Assembly (NCBI RefSeq): GCF_009800925.1
Contig: NZ_WOYF01000003.1
Coordinates: 62,001 to 126,000 of the forward strand
From: Budvicia diplopodorum
GTDB taxonomy: Bacteria; Pseudomonadota; Gammaproteobacteria; Enterobacterales; Enterobacteriaceae
Reading direction: 5' to 3'
Length of the DNA: 64,000 nt
Part shown: positions 9,302 through 21,900 of the stretch, piece after piece
Layout of the letters: each line of letters starts with the position of its first letter
Numbering within the stretch: position 1 is the stretch's first letter
Made by a program: the position numbers and the translations under genes
Notes under the pieces: generated by a model
Databases searched by the model: none
Seen by the model: only the letters and a program-made list of their open reading frames with translations
What the model was told of the DNA's origin: nothing

Positions 9302-10302
9302 TAAAAGTTGCTCCGTAAATCCAGATCTTTATACAGAGACGCAACTTGATCTGCGTAACCGTTAAATAGCAACGTTGGTTGGCGTTTTACATCCAGAATA
9401 CCGCCGGAACCGATCACCCGTTCCGTGGCCTGAGACCAGCGCGGGTGGTCAACCGTAGGGTTTACATTGGCGTAGAAACCGTATTCATTGGGGGCACTCA
9501 AATTCCAGGTTGTTGGTGGCCGTTGTTCCGTTAGTTTGATTTCAACAATAGATTTAATACTTTTGAAGCCGTACTTCCACGGAGTAATCAGCCGTACCGG
9601 AGCGCCATTCTGATTAGGCAGAGCCTTGCCGTAAACGCCAACGGTGAGCAACGTTAAGGGATTCATTGCTTCATCGATACGTAGCCCTTCAACATACGGG
9701 TAATCCAACCCACCGCCGACAAACTGGCTGGCCTGACCGGGCATCTGTTTAGGATCGTAAAGCGTCTGAAAGGCAACATATCGCGCCTTGCTGGTGGGTT
9801 CTGCCAACTGAATCAGTTTACTTAACTCAAAGCCAATCCACGGGACGACCATCGACCAGGCTTCGACGCATCGCAGGCGATAAATACGTTCTTCCAGCGC
9901 GAAACGTTTAAGTAAGTCGTCCATATCGAGCACGATCGGCTTTGCCACTTCACCGCTAATACGAATTTTCCACCCTTCAGTTTTTAACGTTCCGGCATTA
10001 GCGGCGGGATCGGCTTTATCTAAGCCAAATTCATAGAAATTATTATAGCCGGTTACTTTATTTTCAGGCGTTAAGGGCAGATCGGGGTGATAAACCGCTG
10101 ACTTGGTAAAGTTCAGGGGTTTACTTGCCGATACCGGCGCTTTTTCATCGCCCTTAAGCCAGGACAACAGTTCGGCCTGAGCGCTAACTGGTAAGGTTAA
10201 CGCGGCGGCAGTAATGCCCAGCGCTTGTAATACCTTGCGGCGTTGGTAAAAAATCTCTTCAGGCGTGACGTTGTTTTCGGTTAACTTCGATTTATTGACC
10301 AT
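9301..10302 (-). CDS. msrP: Periplasmic methionine sulfoxide reductase, molybdopterin catalytic subunit
   Basis: Molybdoenzyme (YedY) reducing protein-bound methionine sulfoxide in the periplasm with MsrQ. It is 333 residues from the ATG at 10302; a longer in-frame start at 10350 adds a segment unlike the family. The Tat signal contains [10 protein letters not shown] and ends near SAQA. The molybdenum-ligand Cys is in [15 protein letters not shown], and [18 protein letters not shown] is strongly conserved. It is the first gene of the msrPQ operon. Confidence 0.94.
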   Translation of the reverse strand: MVNKSKLTENNVTPEEIFYQRRKVLQALGITAAALTLPVSAQAELLSWLKGDEKAPVSASKPLNFTKSAVYHPDLPLTPENKVTGYNNFYEFGLDKADPAANAGTLKTEGWKIRISGEVAKPIVLDMDDLLKRFALEERIYRLRCVEAWSMVVPWIGFELSKLIQLAEPTSKARYVAFQTLYDPKQMPGQASQFVGGGLDYPYVEGLRIDEAMNPLTLLTVGVYGKALPNQNGAPVRLITPWKYGFKSIKSIVEIKLTEQRPPTTWNLSAPNEYGFYANVNPTVDHPRWSQATERVIGSGGILDVKRQPTLLFNGYADQVASLYKDLDLRSNF

Positions 10303-10444
10303 GATGGTTTCTCTGCCTGAATGAGGGACATAAGGATATCTTATAGACAAAGGATTGTCGGAAAAGTGCTTTTACGCCAGTAGATAAAAAGAATCAAAGC
10401 GTAACGCCGTAGGTGAATAATCCGACGTTACGTTTATGGCATAT

Positions 10445-11425
10445 TTAGCGGATCCGAACAATAACCCGGCCGGTGACGGTATTGTTGAGTAACTCAGCGG
10501 CCACCTTAGGTACTTCAGCCAGCGATATTTCTGTGGTCGCTAAGCGGTAGAAGCTTTCCGGTAGGATTTCCGCCAGACGTTTCCACGCCTCAGCCCTGCG
10601 GGCTGCCGGGGTCATGACGGAGTCAACGCCCTGTAGGCGGACATTTCGCAGAATAAATGGCATCACGGTAGTCGGAAGCTGGTAACCGCCCGCCAGACCG
10701 CAGGCTGCAACGGTAGCGTTATAGTGCATTTGGGCAATGATTTTTGCCAGCATATCGCCACCGGCTACGTCAATTGCTCCGGCCCAGAGCTGTTTTTCTA
10801 GCGCACGGGCTGGCTCATTGAAACGCTCTCTTTCAATGACCGAGTTCGCGCCAATAGAGCGCAGGTACTCGGCATTTTGCTGGCGCCCGCTGACGGCGGT
10901 GACTGTGTATCCCAGTGCGTGCAGCAAGGCCACCGCCGTACTGCCCACTCCACCACTGGCTCCGGTCACCAAAATGTCACCGCTTTCGGGCGTAATGCCG
11001 CCATCTTCCAGCGCCATAACGCACAGCATCGCGGTAAAACCGGCGGTGCCAATAATCATCGCTTTGCGTTGATCCAGACCCGCAGGCAGGGGAATCAGCC
11101 AGTCACCGTTGACCCGGGCTTGCTCTGCTAGCCCACCCCAGTGTGTTTCTCCCACGCCCCAGCCGGTAAGTAATACATTCTGACCGGCCTGAAAACGCGG
11201 ATCTTCGCTGGCACGGACCGTACCGGCAAAATCAATACCGGGTACCATAGGGAAATCGCGAATAATTTTACCCTTACCGGTTACCGCCAACGCATCTTTA
11301 TAGTTAATACTGGACCAGTTCACGTCTACGGTTACGTTACCCGCCGGTAATTGCTCTGCTGAAATGTCTCGTAATGACGCTACAGTTAGCCCATCTTGCT
11401 GCTCAAGAATTAGTGCTTTTGTCAT
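10445..11425 (-). CDS. acuI: Acrylyl-CoA reductase (NADPH), AcuI/YhdH
   Basis: Medium-chain reductase without zinc, 326 residues, reducing toxic acrylyl-CoA to propionyl-CoA. Motifs are NYKDALAVTGKGKIIRDFP, PGIDFAGTVRASEDPRF, the NADPH-binding TGASGGVGSTAVALL, and VMPFILRNVRLQGVDSVM, all matching E. coli YhdH. It is divergent from csrD, as in E. coli, where yhdH lies beside csrD. Confidence 0.93.
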   Translation of the reverse strand: MTKALILEQQDGLTVASLRDISAEQLPAGNVTVDVNWSSINYKDALAVTGKGKIIRDFPMVPGIDFAGTVRASEDPRFQAGQNVLLTGWGVGETHWGGLAEQARVNGDWLIPLPAGLDQRKAMIIGTAGFTAMLCVMALEDGGITPESGDILVTGASGGVGSTAVALLHALGYTVTAVSGRQQNAEYLRSIGANSVIERERFNEPARALEKQLWAGAIDVAGGDMLAKIIAQMHYNATVAACGLAGGYQLPTTVMPFILRNVRLQGVDSVMTPAARRAEAWKRLAEILPESFYRLATTEISLAEVPKVAAELLNNTVTGRVIVRIR

Positions 11426-11776
11426 ATTATGGCTCTTATCCAGAAGGTTCGAAGGGACGGATGGATAGTAACTCGTTCATCCGGCATTCAGTATTTGGGG
11501 TATTATTCGCTTTTGCTCCACGGGGGGCAATCAATAAGGTGCTAACCTCTGAACATTGCGGGCTGATAATTCAGCATTAATTCACCTTCATTAGTCTTTT
11601 TACTCGGAAATCCTGTTTTTATCATAAGATTATTTTTTCTTTAAAAAATAAGGAATAGGCCAGTTAAATTCTAATAAATTAGCTATAATTTAGTTCGTTA
11701 GTTGAAATTTTCATGGATGAGGTAGTTTTCTCTCATCATCTATTTATCTTACTGATTAGAATTGATCTTTATGGGA

Positions 11777-13681
11777 ATGAGACTTACCGCCAGATTATCT
11801 ATTTTTATCTCTTTATTAGTTTTTCTGACCATGATTATCGTGCTCATTACCAGCATGTTGAGCATCTATTTTGTCGGAGAAAATAGAATGGAGAAGCATT
11901 GGCGGGCGCTTGCTTCTACCGTTGATCAAGCCTTGAGTCATCAATCTTCAGAATATTATAACGACTGGCTTCCGGCCCTTATATATGCGACCGACGTTCG
12001 TCATTTGACGATTAGTGACGCGCAAAACAACGTGATATATACCCATTCCAGTGAACGCAGAACCGGGTTCTGGGATCGCTTTCATAGTTTGAGCGAGGCC
12101 GATCTTGAACTGCCGCTGCATCCGAATTATGACCTGAAGATTGTCTATGCCAGTCCTATCCTGAGCACTATTTTTTCTATTCCTACGCTGTTATCTATAT
12201 TAACCACAGCCGTTTTTATCTCACTGATTTTGTTTTTGTGGATCCGCTGGTTAAAACAACAATTTAACGGATTGCTATTGTTAGAAGAGCGATCGTGGCG
12301 GATTCTGGCAGGGGAGCGGGAAGAGGTGGCCGCGGGCAATATTCATGAGTGGCCGGTGAATACCAGTGGGGCAATAGACCGCTTACTGTCAGATTTGAAA
12401 AATTTGAGCGAAGAGCGGCTCCGGGTAGACAAACTGATCAGAGCTTTTGCCGCTCAGGATTCGCAAACCGGGTTAAATAACCGGCTGTTTTTTGATAATC
12501 AGCTGGCAACACAGTTGGAAGAGAACAATGTTCACGGCGTAGTCATGATGATCCGCTTACCTGAGTTAGAGCTGTTAACCGAAGCTCACGGTAAAGAGGT
12601 GGTCGACGATCTACTGTATATGCTGGTGAACATGCTCTCGACGTTTATTATGCGTCATCCTGCTGCGCTGTTGGCGCGCTATTTTAGTAACGATTTTAGC
12701 GTGATGTTACCGCATCGTTCCTTAAAAGAGGCCGATGCGATAGCCAGTCAACTGGTGAACGCGGTTGGCACATTACCGATCCTCCCGAGCATCAAGCGTG
12801 ATTCTCTGATTCATATTGGTATTTGTGCATACCATAGTGGCCAATTGCCCGATCAAATAATGGATAATGCCGAGCAGGCAGCCCGCACCGCAGAGCTGCA
12901 AGGCGGAAACGGGTGGTCCATTTACGATAGCCCGGTGCAGAATGTGGTCAGAGGTAGCGTGCGTTGGCGGACCTTGCTTGAACAGGTATTAAGCCGTGGT
13001 GGCCCGGATATTTACTATAAGCCAGCGGTGAATATTAACGGTAAGCTGAACCATCGAGAGATATTGGTTCGTATTCACGACGAAAAGGATGAATTACAAC
13101 CCGCAGAGTTTATGCCATTGGTGCAGCAATTTGGGCTGACGGAGCGCTTTGACCGACAGGTTATTGGCAAAAGCTTACCGTTACTCGATTTGTGGCCGAA
13201 CGATTCAATTGCGGTTTCAATCACCGTTGATTCCCTGTTAAAACACTCTTTTCAAATATGGCTACGGGATAATTTGCTGGAAAGAACGAAAGAACAGCGT
13301 AAGCGAATTATATTTGAACTTGCTGAGGCCGATGTTTGTCAATATAGCGATCGTTTACGTCCGGTTGCCCGTTTATTAACCGCCGTTGGCTGTCGTTTAG
13401 GCATTATGCAAGCCGGTTTAACCGTTGTCAGTACCAGTTATATTAAAATAATGCCGATTGAAGTGATAAAGCTTCATCCGGGACTGGTGCGAAATATCGA
13501 TCGGCGGTCAGAAAATCAGCTGTTTGTCGATAGCTTAGTCAGCGCTTGTGAAGGAACAAATATTGCCGTTATGGCTGCGAGTGTCAGAACGCATCTTGAA
13601 TGGGAAACGCTGCGTTCTCGCGGGGTTGTGGGTGGACAAGGTGACTTTTTTGGCTCGCCGATACGTATTCCAACCTCATAA
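11777..13681 (+). CDS. csrD: RNase E specificity factor CsrD (degenerate GGDEF/EAL protein)
   Basis: Membrane-anchored regulator that targets the small RNAs CsrB/CsrC for RNase E degradation. It is about 634 residues. An N-terminal helix is followed by a periplasmic region, a second helix near residues 135-155, a HAMP-like segment, a GGDEF-type domain whose signature is lost (YFSNDFS) and an EAL-type domain also lacking the catalytic triad, as expected for CsrD. Starts at 11771 (MGM) or a TTG at 11762 are possible; 11777 (MRLT) matches the E. coli start. It is followed by mreB, the conserved enterobacterial order. Confidence 0.88.
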   Translation: MRLTARLSIFISLLVFLTMIIVLITSMLSIYFVGENRMEKHWRALASTVDQALSHQSSEYYNDWLPALIYATDVRHLTISDAQNNVIYTHSSERRTGFWDRFHSLSEADLELPLHPNYDLKIVYASPILSTIFSIPTLLSILTTAVFISLILFLWIRWLKQQFNGLLLLEERSWRILAGEREEVAAGNIHEWPVNTSGAIDRLLSDLKNLSEERLRVDKLIRAFAAQDSQTGLNNRLFFDNQLATQLEENNVHGVVMMIRLPELELLTEAHGKEVVDDLLYMLVNMLSTFIMRHPAALLARYFSNDFSVMLPHRSLKEADAIASQLVNAVGTLPILPSIKRDSLIHIGICAYHSGQLPDQIMDNAEQAARTAELQGGNGWSIYDSPVQNVVRGSVRWRTLLEQVLSRGGPDIYYKPAVNINGKLNHREILVRIHDEKDELQPAEFMPLVQQFGLTERFDRQVIGKSLPLLDLWPNDSIAVSITVDSLLKHSFQIWLRDNLLERTKEQRKRIIFELAEADVCQYSDRLRPVARLLTAVGCRLGIMQAGLTVVSTSYIKIMPIEVIKLHPGLVRNIDRRSENQLFVDSLVSACEGTNIAVMAASVRTHLEWETLRSRGVVGGQGDFFGSPIRIPTS

Positions 13682-15026
<1,345 letters not shown>

Positions 15027-15075
15027 TTTCGTTTTTGTTGCCTGAATGTAGGTAGTTATCGAGAATTAAGGCATT

Positions 15076-15103
15076 GGCTCCGTGGTTTTTGGAGCCTGTT
15101 TCC
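15076..15103 (+). terminator. Hairpin after mreB
   Basis: GGCTCC (15076-15081) pairs with GGAGCC (15091-15096) around a 9-base loop, followed by a pyrimidine-rich tract. It is weaker than the second hairpin downstream and may act as an attenuator or RNA 3' end for mreB. Confidence 0.5.
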
Positions 15104-15164
15104 CTTTATCCGTGATGATGTTTGCCGTATCCGGTAACAGGAAGAAATAAGTTGTCGCTGCCTG

Positions 15165-15184
15165 AGGGGCTTTGGCCCCTTTTT
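15165..15184 (+). terminator. Compact terminator-like hairpin between mreB and mreC
   Basis: AGGGGC and GCCCCT form a 6-pair GC-rich stem with a 4-base loop, directly followed by TTTTA, 22 bases before the mreC start. It probably reduces read-through from mreB into mreCD. Confidence 0.65.
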
Positions 15185-15206
15185 ATCGTCAAGGATAATG
15201 CGATTT

Positions 15207-16319
15207 ATGAAGCCTATTTTTAGCAGGGGTCCATCTCTGCAGCTCCGGTTATTCCTAGCCGTCATCTTTGCTATCGTTCTGATTGTTGCCGATAGTCAGT
15301 TGAGCATTTTTTCGAAAGTACGATCTTATTTAGATACGGCGATCAGCCCGTTCTTTTTCGTAGCTAATGGGCCGCGTGATGTTCTGGATGGCGTTTCAGA
15401 CACCTTTGCTTCTAGTCAAGATCTTCAAAAAGAAAACCAAACCTTAAAACAAGAGTTACTGTTGAAAAACAGTGATTTGCTGCTGCTTGGGCAGTTACAG
15501 CAGGAAAATAATCGCTTACGTCAGCTGCTGGGTTCTCCGCTGCGCGGTGATGAACACAAGATGATCACTCAGGTACTTTCTACTGAATCAGATCCTTATA
15601 GCTATCAGGTGGTTATTGATAAAGGTTTTCAGAACGGTGTGTATGAAGGCCAGCCCGTTATTAATGATAAGGGCGTGGTTGGTCAGGTGGTTGCCGTTGC
15701 CCGCAATACCAGTCGCGTTTTATTAATTTGTGATACTTCCCACTCGTTGCCGATTCAGGTTTTGCGTAATGATATTCGGGTTATTGCCGTGGGTTCTGGC
15801 TGTACTGATGATTTACAGCTGGAATATCTGCCTCGTGATACCGACATTCGCGTTGGTGATGTTCTGGTTACTTCCGGGCTGGGGGGGCGTTTTCCTGAAG
15901 GTTATCCGGTTGCCGTGGTTTCTTCAGTAACTATCGACGATCAGCGGGCAAATACGGTGATTCAAGCTCACCCTACGGTTGGCCTGCAGCGTTTACGCTA
16001 TTTGCTACTACTCTGGCCAAGCGATCGGGATGGAGAACGACCGGTGCTGCCGGAAGAGGTCAGGCGTATTGCCAAAGAGCGGTTACGTCAGATGATGCCA
16101 CAGGTATTGCCGCCTGAAGCAACCCCGGCTCCGACAGATACAACAACGCCAGCAGCCAGCACTCCGGCAGCGCCGGCTGGGGCAACGTCAGCGTCAACAA
16201 CCGCTACGCCAGCCTCTCGTTCTACTCCGGCAACGCCTACGCCAGCCAGAAGCGTGCCAACAAACTCAGCTCCGGTCGCTCAGCCGGCAAATAGTCAGCC
16301 GCCACGGGGCCGTCAATGA
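15207..16319 (+). CDS. mreC: Rod shape-determining protein MreC
   Basis: Bitopic membrane protein of the elongasome that connects MreB to the PBP2-RodA synthase. It is about 370 residues: one N-terminal membrane helix (about 12-30), a coiled coil (about 65-105) and the beta-barrel periplasmic domain with [17 protein letters not shown] and [22 protein letters not shown] Pro/Ala/Thr-rich tail forms the last 65 residues. An ATG at 15198 is three bases too close to AAGG; 15207 (MKPIFSRG) matches homologues. Confidence 0.95.
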   Translation: MKPIFSRGPSLQLRLFLAVIFAIVLIVADSQLSIFSKVRSYLDTAISPFFFVANGPRDVLDGVSDTFASSQDLQKENQTLKQELLLKNSDLLLLGQLQQENNRLRQLLGSPLRGDEHKMITQVLSTESDPYSYQVVIDKGFQNGVYEGQPVINDKGVVGQVVAVARNTSRVLLICDTSHSLPIQVLRNDIRVIAVGSGCTDDLQLEYLPRDTDIRVGDVLVTSGLGGRFPEGYPVAVVSSVTIDDQRANTVIQAHPTVGLQRLRYLLLLWPSDRDGERPVLPEEVRRIAKERLRQMMPQVLPPEATPAPTDTTTPAASTPAAPAGATSASTTATPASRSTPATPTPARSVPTNSAPVAQPANSQPPRGRQ

Positions 16320-16804
16320 GTCTCTATATTCGCTCAGGCCGTTGGGTGATTTTGCTGTCTTTTCTGATTGCTTTAGTTTTGCAGACTATGCCTTGGCCTG
16401 AAGAGTTATATCTGTTTCGGCCATCATGGGTCACTCTGATACTGATCTATTGGGTGATGGCATTGCCTCACCGGATTAGCGTCGGTACTGCGTTTGTTTT
16501 GGGTCTGATTTGGGATTTAACGCTTGGTTCGACCTTGGGTGTTAGAGGGCTGGCTTTGGGAATTATTGCCTACATTGTGGCTTTCCGTTGTCAACTCTTA
16601 CGCAATATGGCGCTGTGGCAGCAGGCACTGGTTGTGGTTTTGTTGTCTTTAGTTATGGGCGTTATCGTGTTTTGGGCCGAGTTTTTAGTCCGTAATGTGA
16701 CTTTCCGGCCTGAAATTTTCTGGAACAGCGTGAGCAATGGTTTGCTATGGCCATGGATTTTCCTATTGATGCGTAAAATACGCCGGCGCCTTGCCGTTAG
16801 ATGA
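16316..16804 (+). CDS. mreD: Rod shape-determining protein MreD
   Basis: Inner-membrane elongasome component of 162 residues with about five hydrophobic helices; [30 protein letters not shown] region is typical of the family. Its start overlaps the mreC stop by four bases (ATGA), showing translational coupling. It is followed closely by yhdE, as in E. coli. Confidence 0.95.
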   Translation: MSLYIRSGRWVILLSFLIALVLQTMPWPEELYLFRPSWVTLILIYWVMALPHRISVGTAFVLGLIWDLTLGSTLGVRGLALGIIAYIVAFRCQLLRNMALWQQALVVVLLSLVMGVIVFWAEFLVRNVTFRPEIFWNSVSNGLLWPWIFLLMRKIRRRLAVR

Positions 16805-16812
16805 GGCTTGAT

Positions 16813-17409
16813 ATGCAACCTATTTATCTGGCCTCTGCCTCTCCCCGTCGCCAAGAATTACTGACTCTATTACAAATCCCCTTTGAAAGATTGATCGTCG
16901 ATGTTGAAGAACGGCAGCAAACGGGGGAAACCGCCTCCGATTACGTTTGCCGTCTGGCACAGTCTAAGGCACAGGCCGGGGTTCAGGTCGCCAAGAAAGA
17001 TTACCCGGTGCTGGGTGCGGATACGATTGTGGTGCTGAACGGTAGCGTTTTAGAAAAGCCGCGTGATAAAAACCACGCCGCCCGTATGCTGAGTGAGCTG
17101 TCAGGGAATCAGCATCAGGTGATTACGGCAATTGCATTTGCTAATCAACGAGATGTGATGTGCTATTCTGTTACCACTGACGTGGTTTTTCGTTCGCTAA
17201 CTCAGCAGGATATCGCGTCCTATATTGATAGCGGTGAACCAATGGACAAAGCCGGTTCTTATGGTATTCAAGGATTCGGGGGCAGTTTTGTCCGCTCTAT
17301 TAACGGTAGCTACCATGCGGTTGTAGGGTTGCCCTTAGTCGAGACTCGTGAGCTTCTGACCAAGTTTGTTCAGGTGAGCTATGGCGGTATAAATAAGGAA
17401 TTGGAATGA
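16813..17409 (+). CDS. yhdE: Maf/YhdE nucleoside triphosphate pyrophosphatase (dTTP/UTP)
   Basis: House-cleaning pyrophosphatase of the Maf family that hydrolyses dTTP, UTP and modified pyrimidine nucleotides. It has 198 residues. Motifs are [13 protein letters not shown] at the N-terminus, LGADTIV with the catalytic Asp, [13 protein letters not shown] and [13 protein letters not shown]. The ATG at 16813 has GAGG six bases upstream; the ATG at 16801 inside the mreD overlap is less likely. The C-terminus overlaps rng by four bases. Confidence 0.93.
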   Translation: MQPIYLASASPRRQELLTLLQIPFERLIVDVEERQQTGETASDYVCRLAQSKAQAGVQVAKKDYPVLGADTIVVLNGSVLEKPRDKNHAARMLSELSGNQHQVITAIAFANQRDVMCYSVTTDVVFRSLTQQDIASYIDSGEPMDKAGSYGIQGFGGSFVRSINGSYHAVVGLPLVETRELLTKFVQVSYGGINKELE

Positions 17410-18875
17410 CAGCTGAATTATTGGTCAACGTTACCCCGTCAGAAACCCGCGTGGCTTTTATTGACGGTGGAATATTGCAAGAAGTGCATATCGATCGCGA
17501 ATCTAAACGCGGCATCGTAGGAAATATTTATAAAGGGCGCGTCAGTCGGGTTTTGCCCGGAATGCAGGCTGCGTTTGTGGATATCGGGCTGGATAAAGCT
17601 GCTTTTCTTCATGCATCAGACATCATACCTCACACTGAATGTATTGCTGATAATGAACAAAAACAGTTTAACGTGCGGGATATTACCGAGCTGGTCCGTC
17701 AGGGGCAGGATTTAGTGGTTCAGGTAGTCAAAGATCCACTGGGAACCAAAGGCGCTCGTTTAACCACTGATATTACGCTTCCTTCCCGCTATTTAGTGTT
17801 TATGCCAGGTGCTTCTCACGTTGGGGTTTCTCAACGCATTGATAGTGAAGAGGAGCGTGAGCGGTTAAAGCAGATCGTCTCTGAATACTGCGATGAGATG
17901 GGCGGGTTTATTATCCGTACTGCCGCCGAAGGTGTAAAAAGTGAAGAACTGGCTCAGGATGCCGCCTTTCTCAAGCGCCTGTGGAGCAAGGTTCTGGAGC
18001 GTAAGAAGCGTAGCGGAACCAAAAACAAACTGTACGGTGAACTGGCGCTAACGCAGCGCGTGCTGCGGGACTTCGCCGGTGAGTCATTAGACAAAATTCG
18101 GGTCGATTCCCGCCTGACTTACGATTCGCTGGTTGAGTTCACCACTGAATTTATGCCGCAAATGACCGAAAGGCTCGATCGCTATATTGGTAAACAGCCG
18201 ATTTTTGATCTGTATGACGTTGAAAATGAAATTCAGCGGGCGCTGGATCGTAAAGTTGAGCTTAAGTCAGGCGGGTATCTGATTATCGATCAGACTGAAG
18301 CGATGACTACGGTAGATATCAATACTGGCGCATTTGTCGGCCATCGTAATTTGGATGAAACCATCTTTAATACCAATATCGAAGCAACGCAGGCGATTGC
18401 CCGTCAGCTTCGGTTACGTAACTTAGGCGGTATTATCATTATCGATTTTATTGATATGACGTCTGAAGATCACCGCCGCCGGGTTCTGAGCTCTTTGGAA
18501 CAGGCACTGGCTAAAGATCGGGTGAAGACCGGGGTGAATGATTTCTCTGCTCTTGGGTTAGTCGAAATGACCCGTAAGCGCACTCGGGAAAGTTTGGAAC
18601 ATGTGATATGCGGTGAGTGTCCAAGCTGTCGAGGTCGGGGAAGAGTGAAAACCGTTGAAACGGTTTGCTATGAAATTCTGCGTGAAATCGTTCGGGTTCA
18701 CCACGCTTATGATGCCGATCGTTTTCTGGTTTATGCTTCACCAGACGTTGGTGATGCGCTGAAAAGCGAAGAGTCATACTCTTTGGCCGAGGTTGAACTA
18801 TTTGTTGGAAAACAGGTTAAAATACAAATAGAACCGCTATATAACCGAGAGCAGTTTGACGTAGTTATGATGTAG
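17406..18875 (+). CDS. rng: Ribonuclease G
   Basis: Endoribonuclease of the RNase E/G family for 16S rRNA 5' maturation and mRNA decay, 489 residues as in E. coli. The S1 domain occurs near residues 38-120 ([23 protein letters not shown] segment). The DNase I-like catalytic site shows the acidic residues in TTVDINTG and IIIIDFIDM, and the zinc-link motif CGECPSC follows. Its start overlaps yhdE. Confidence 0.97.
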   Translation: MTAELLVNVTPSETRVAFIDGGILQEVHIDRESKRGIVGNIYKGRVSRVLPGMQAAFVDIGLDKAAFLHASDIIPHTECIADNEQKQFNVRDITELVRQGQDLVVQVVKDPLGTKGARLTTDITLPSRYLVFMPGASHVGVSQRIDSEEERERLKQIVSEYCDEMGGFIIRTAAEGVKSEELAQDAAFLKRLWSKVLERKKRSGTKNKLYGELALTQRVLRDFAGESLDKIRVDSRLTYDSLVEFTTEFMPQMTERLDRYIGKQPIFDLYDVENEIQRALDRKVELKSGGYLIIDQTEAMTTVDINTGAFVGHRNLDETIFNTNIEATQAIARQLRLRNLGGIIIIDFIDMTSEDHRRRVLSSLEQALAKDRVKTGVNDFSALGLVEMTRKRTRESLEHVICGECPSCRGRGRVKTVETVCYEILREIVRVHHAYDADRFLVYASPDVGDALKSEESYSLAEVELFVGKQVKIQIEPLYNREQFDVVMM

Positions 18876-18969
18876 CTATGATGTAGTCCGTCATTGCATT
18901 AGCGCAGAGAATATTCGCGCAGAGGTCTTGGTTTGGCCTGTGTTTAAACCGTTGAATTAGGGGGAAGGT

Positions 18970-21900
18970 ATGGGGCGATCTAGCCACATGCTGTTAAAAG
19001 TACTCGCTGTACTATTGGTGCTGCTTACGTTGATCGTCGGTAGTCTGCGCCTCGCTTTACCCAATATTAATCAACATCGCGAATTCGTTTTAGACCGCGC
19101 CCATGACGTGACCGGCATTCCAATGCAGATAGGTCGCATGGACGGCAGTTGGGAGATGTTTGGCCCGACGTTAGATTTACGTGATATCTCTCTACAAACC
19201 CCGGCCGGTAACGTTGATATTTCCCGCGTCACGCTCGCGCTCGATGTCTGGCAGTCTTTACTGCATTTTCGCTGGCAGTTCCGCGACCTCACGTTTTATC
19301 GATTAACCGGTGATTTGGACTATACCTTTGGTCAGCCTCAGAAAGATGAAGCTAATCCGCAGGCAGGGACGCTGGAAAATATCTTCTTAAAGCAGTTTGA
19401 CCATTTTATTCTGAAAGATAGTCAGATCTCCTTTTTAGGCTTTTCCGGCGAGCGGGTTTCACTCAATATACCTAGTTTAACCTGGCTCAACGATCGTAAT
19501 CGTCACCGCGCGGAAGGGCAGCTTGATGTTTCCACGCCGGAAGGTAAGCATGGACTATTTCAGCTGCACTTAGATCTCAACGATCAACAGGGTTTACTGG
19601 ATAACGGCACCGTCTATTTACAGGCCGATAATGTAGATATGCTGCCGTGGCTGAGCCGCTGGTTTAAGATTAACTCAGGTTTTGATAACGCTCAGTTTAG
19701 TCTGGCATCTTGGCTGCATATTAAAGACGGTGAGATTAACGGCGGCGATGTTTTACTCAGTCAGGGCAACGCGACGTGGCATAACGGGAATAATCAGCAT
19801 CGGATGGATGTTGACCAATTGACGATGAATATGAGCCGTCAGCCCAATGGCTGGCGCTTAGATGTACCCTCTTTGAATTTAAAAACCGACGGCAATGAAT
19901 GGCCAAAAGGTAAAGTCAGCCTGTTCTGGCAGCCTGAGGCGGTTTTAGCGTCGGGCGAAAAGCAGGAACAGCAGCTGCGTATTCGTGCCAGCAACCTGAA
20001 TCTTGATCGAATCAACCCGCTATTACCCATATTTAGCTTTCTGACGCCGGACGTATTAAACGTCTGGTTTAGCCTAAAACCGCAGGGTGACCTGCCTCTG
20101 GTGGCTTTGGATATCCCATTACAGACGCCGGAACAAACCCGATTTTTAATTGATTGGAAAGACGCCAGCTGGCAGCCATGGCAACGTCTTCCCGGCGGGG
20201 ATCATACTGATGGCTCTATTTCAGGAAGTGCCAGCGGCGGAATGGCTAACGTTGTTCTGAATAACAGTACGCTGCCTTATGACAGCATGTTCAAGGCCCC
20301 GTTAGAAGTCAGTCAGGCTAACGTTACGGTCAACTGGCTAAATACTAAAGATCAATTCCGCCTGTGGAGTGATAGCGTTGACGTGCAGGCGAAATCCCTG
20401 TGGGTCAATGGTGGATTTGATTTCACTTCCGTTGAGGGTGAAGAACCTTGGTTAAACATTCTGGCCGGTATTCGGGTTTATGATGGCGGTGACGCATGGC
20501 GCTATTTTCCCGTACCGTTAATGGGACAACAGCTGGCCGATTATCTTTCTTCCGCCATTCTTGCCGGGAAGTCTGACAACGCCACGCTGATTTTTTCCGG
20601 TAATCCTAAAAAATTCCCTTATCGCAACAAAGACGGGCTGTTTGAAGTCTATGCACCGTTGCGCGATGCAACCTTCAAGTTTCAGCCAACGTGGCAGCCG
20701 TTGACGGAGATGCCTATTGTTCTGGACTTTGTTAACGATGGCCTATGGATGAATGCAGCTCAGGCTAAACTGGGCAACGTTAACGCCACGAACATTGAAG
20801 CCATTATCAAACAGTTTGATCAACACCAGCTGGTCGTTACCGCTGAGGTTAGCGGTGAAGGGCGTGACGTTCGCGATTATTTCAATAACTCACCGATGAA
20901 GCCAACGATTGGCTCCGCGCTGAATGAGCTGGATATCGGCGGAAAAGTCAGTGGGCACTTACAGTTGGACATTCCGCTAAATGGCCATGAAGCGGTTAAA
21001 GCTCAGGGCAAAGTCAGATTAAATGATAATAGCCTGTTTATTAAACCGATCGGTTCTACTTTAGAAAACCTCAGCGGCAGCTTTAGCTTTGATAACGGTA
21101 ACCTGCTCAGCGAGCCTCTAACGGCAAACTGGTTTGAACAACCGATAGGCCTGAATTTTAGTACTCAGCAGACTGAGAAAGACTATAAGGTGAACGTTAC
21201 GCTGAATGGTAACTGGGCATTGGCAAAGCTGCCTTGGCTTCCGGACAGCGTGAAGCCTGAGTTTTCGGGTAATGCAAACTGGAACAGCGTGCTCGGCATT
21301 ACGCTGCCGCCAAAAGGTACGGCTAAGTATAACGTCATCTTCAACGGCGATCTCAAAAGTGTAAGCAGTCACTTACCTGCACCGTTGAATAAAACCGCCG
21401 GGACGGCACTACCGATAAAGCTGGATGCCAGCGGTGACCTGCATGGATTTACTATGAGCGGGCTAGTTGCCGGTAATCAGGCGATTAATAGTCAATGGAC
21501 GTTTGGTGAGAACCTCGTTAAGTTATCGCGCTTTGCGTGGGCGATGAACAGCGTGAAAACGCCGGCATTACCGGCAACAGAGATGTTGTCTGCTCAGCTA
21601 CCGGCCCTTGACGCAGAACAGCTATTCCCGGTACTGGCTCCGCTACTCAGTACGTCAGGCGTGGCGAGTACCACGGCTAATGGCGCCGCTAGCCGATTCC
21701 AATTGCCGGAACGCTGGCGGTTCTCTTCTCCACAGGTAGCATTAGCCGGGCAATACTGGCGTAACCTAACGGTAGATGTTCATAACCAGCCGACTGCGAT
21801 GACGATGGCCATTAAAGGCAACGAGATTAACGGAACGCTGAATATGCCGCCTAACGGTCCATTGCATATCGATTTGGACTATCTCTACTTTAATCCTAAA

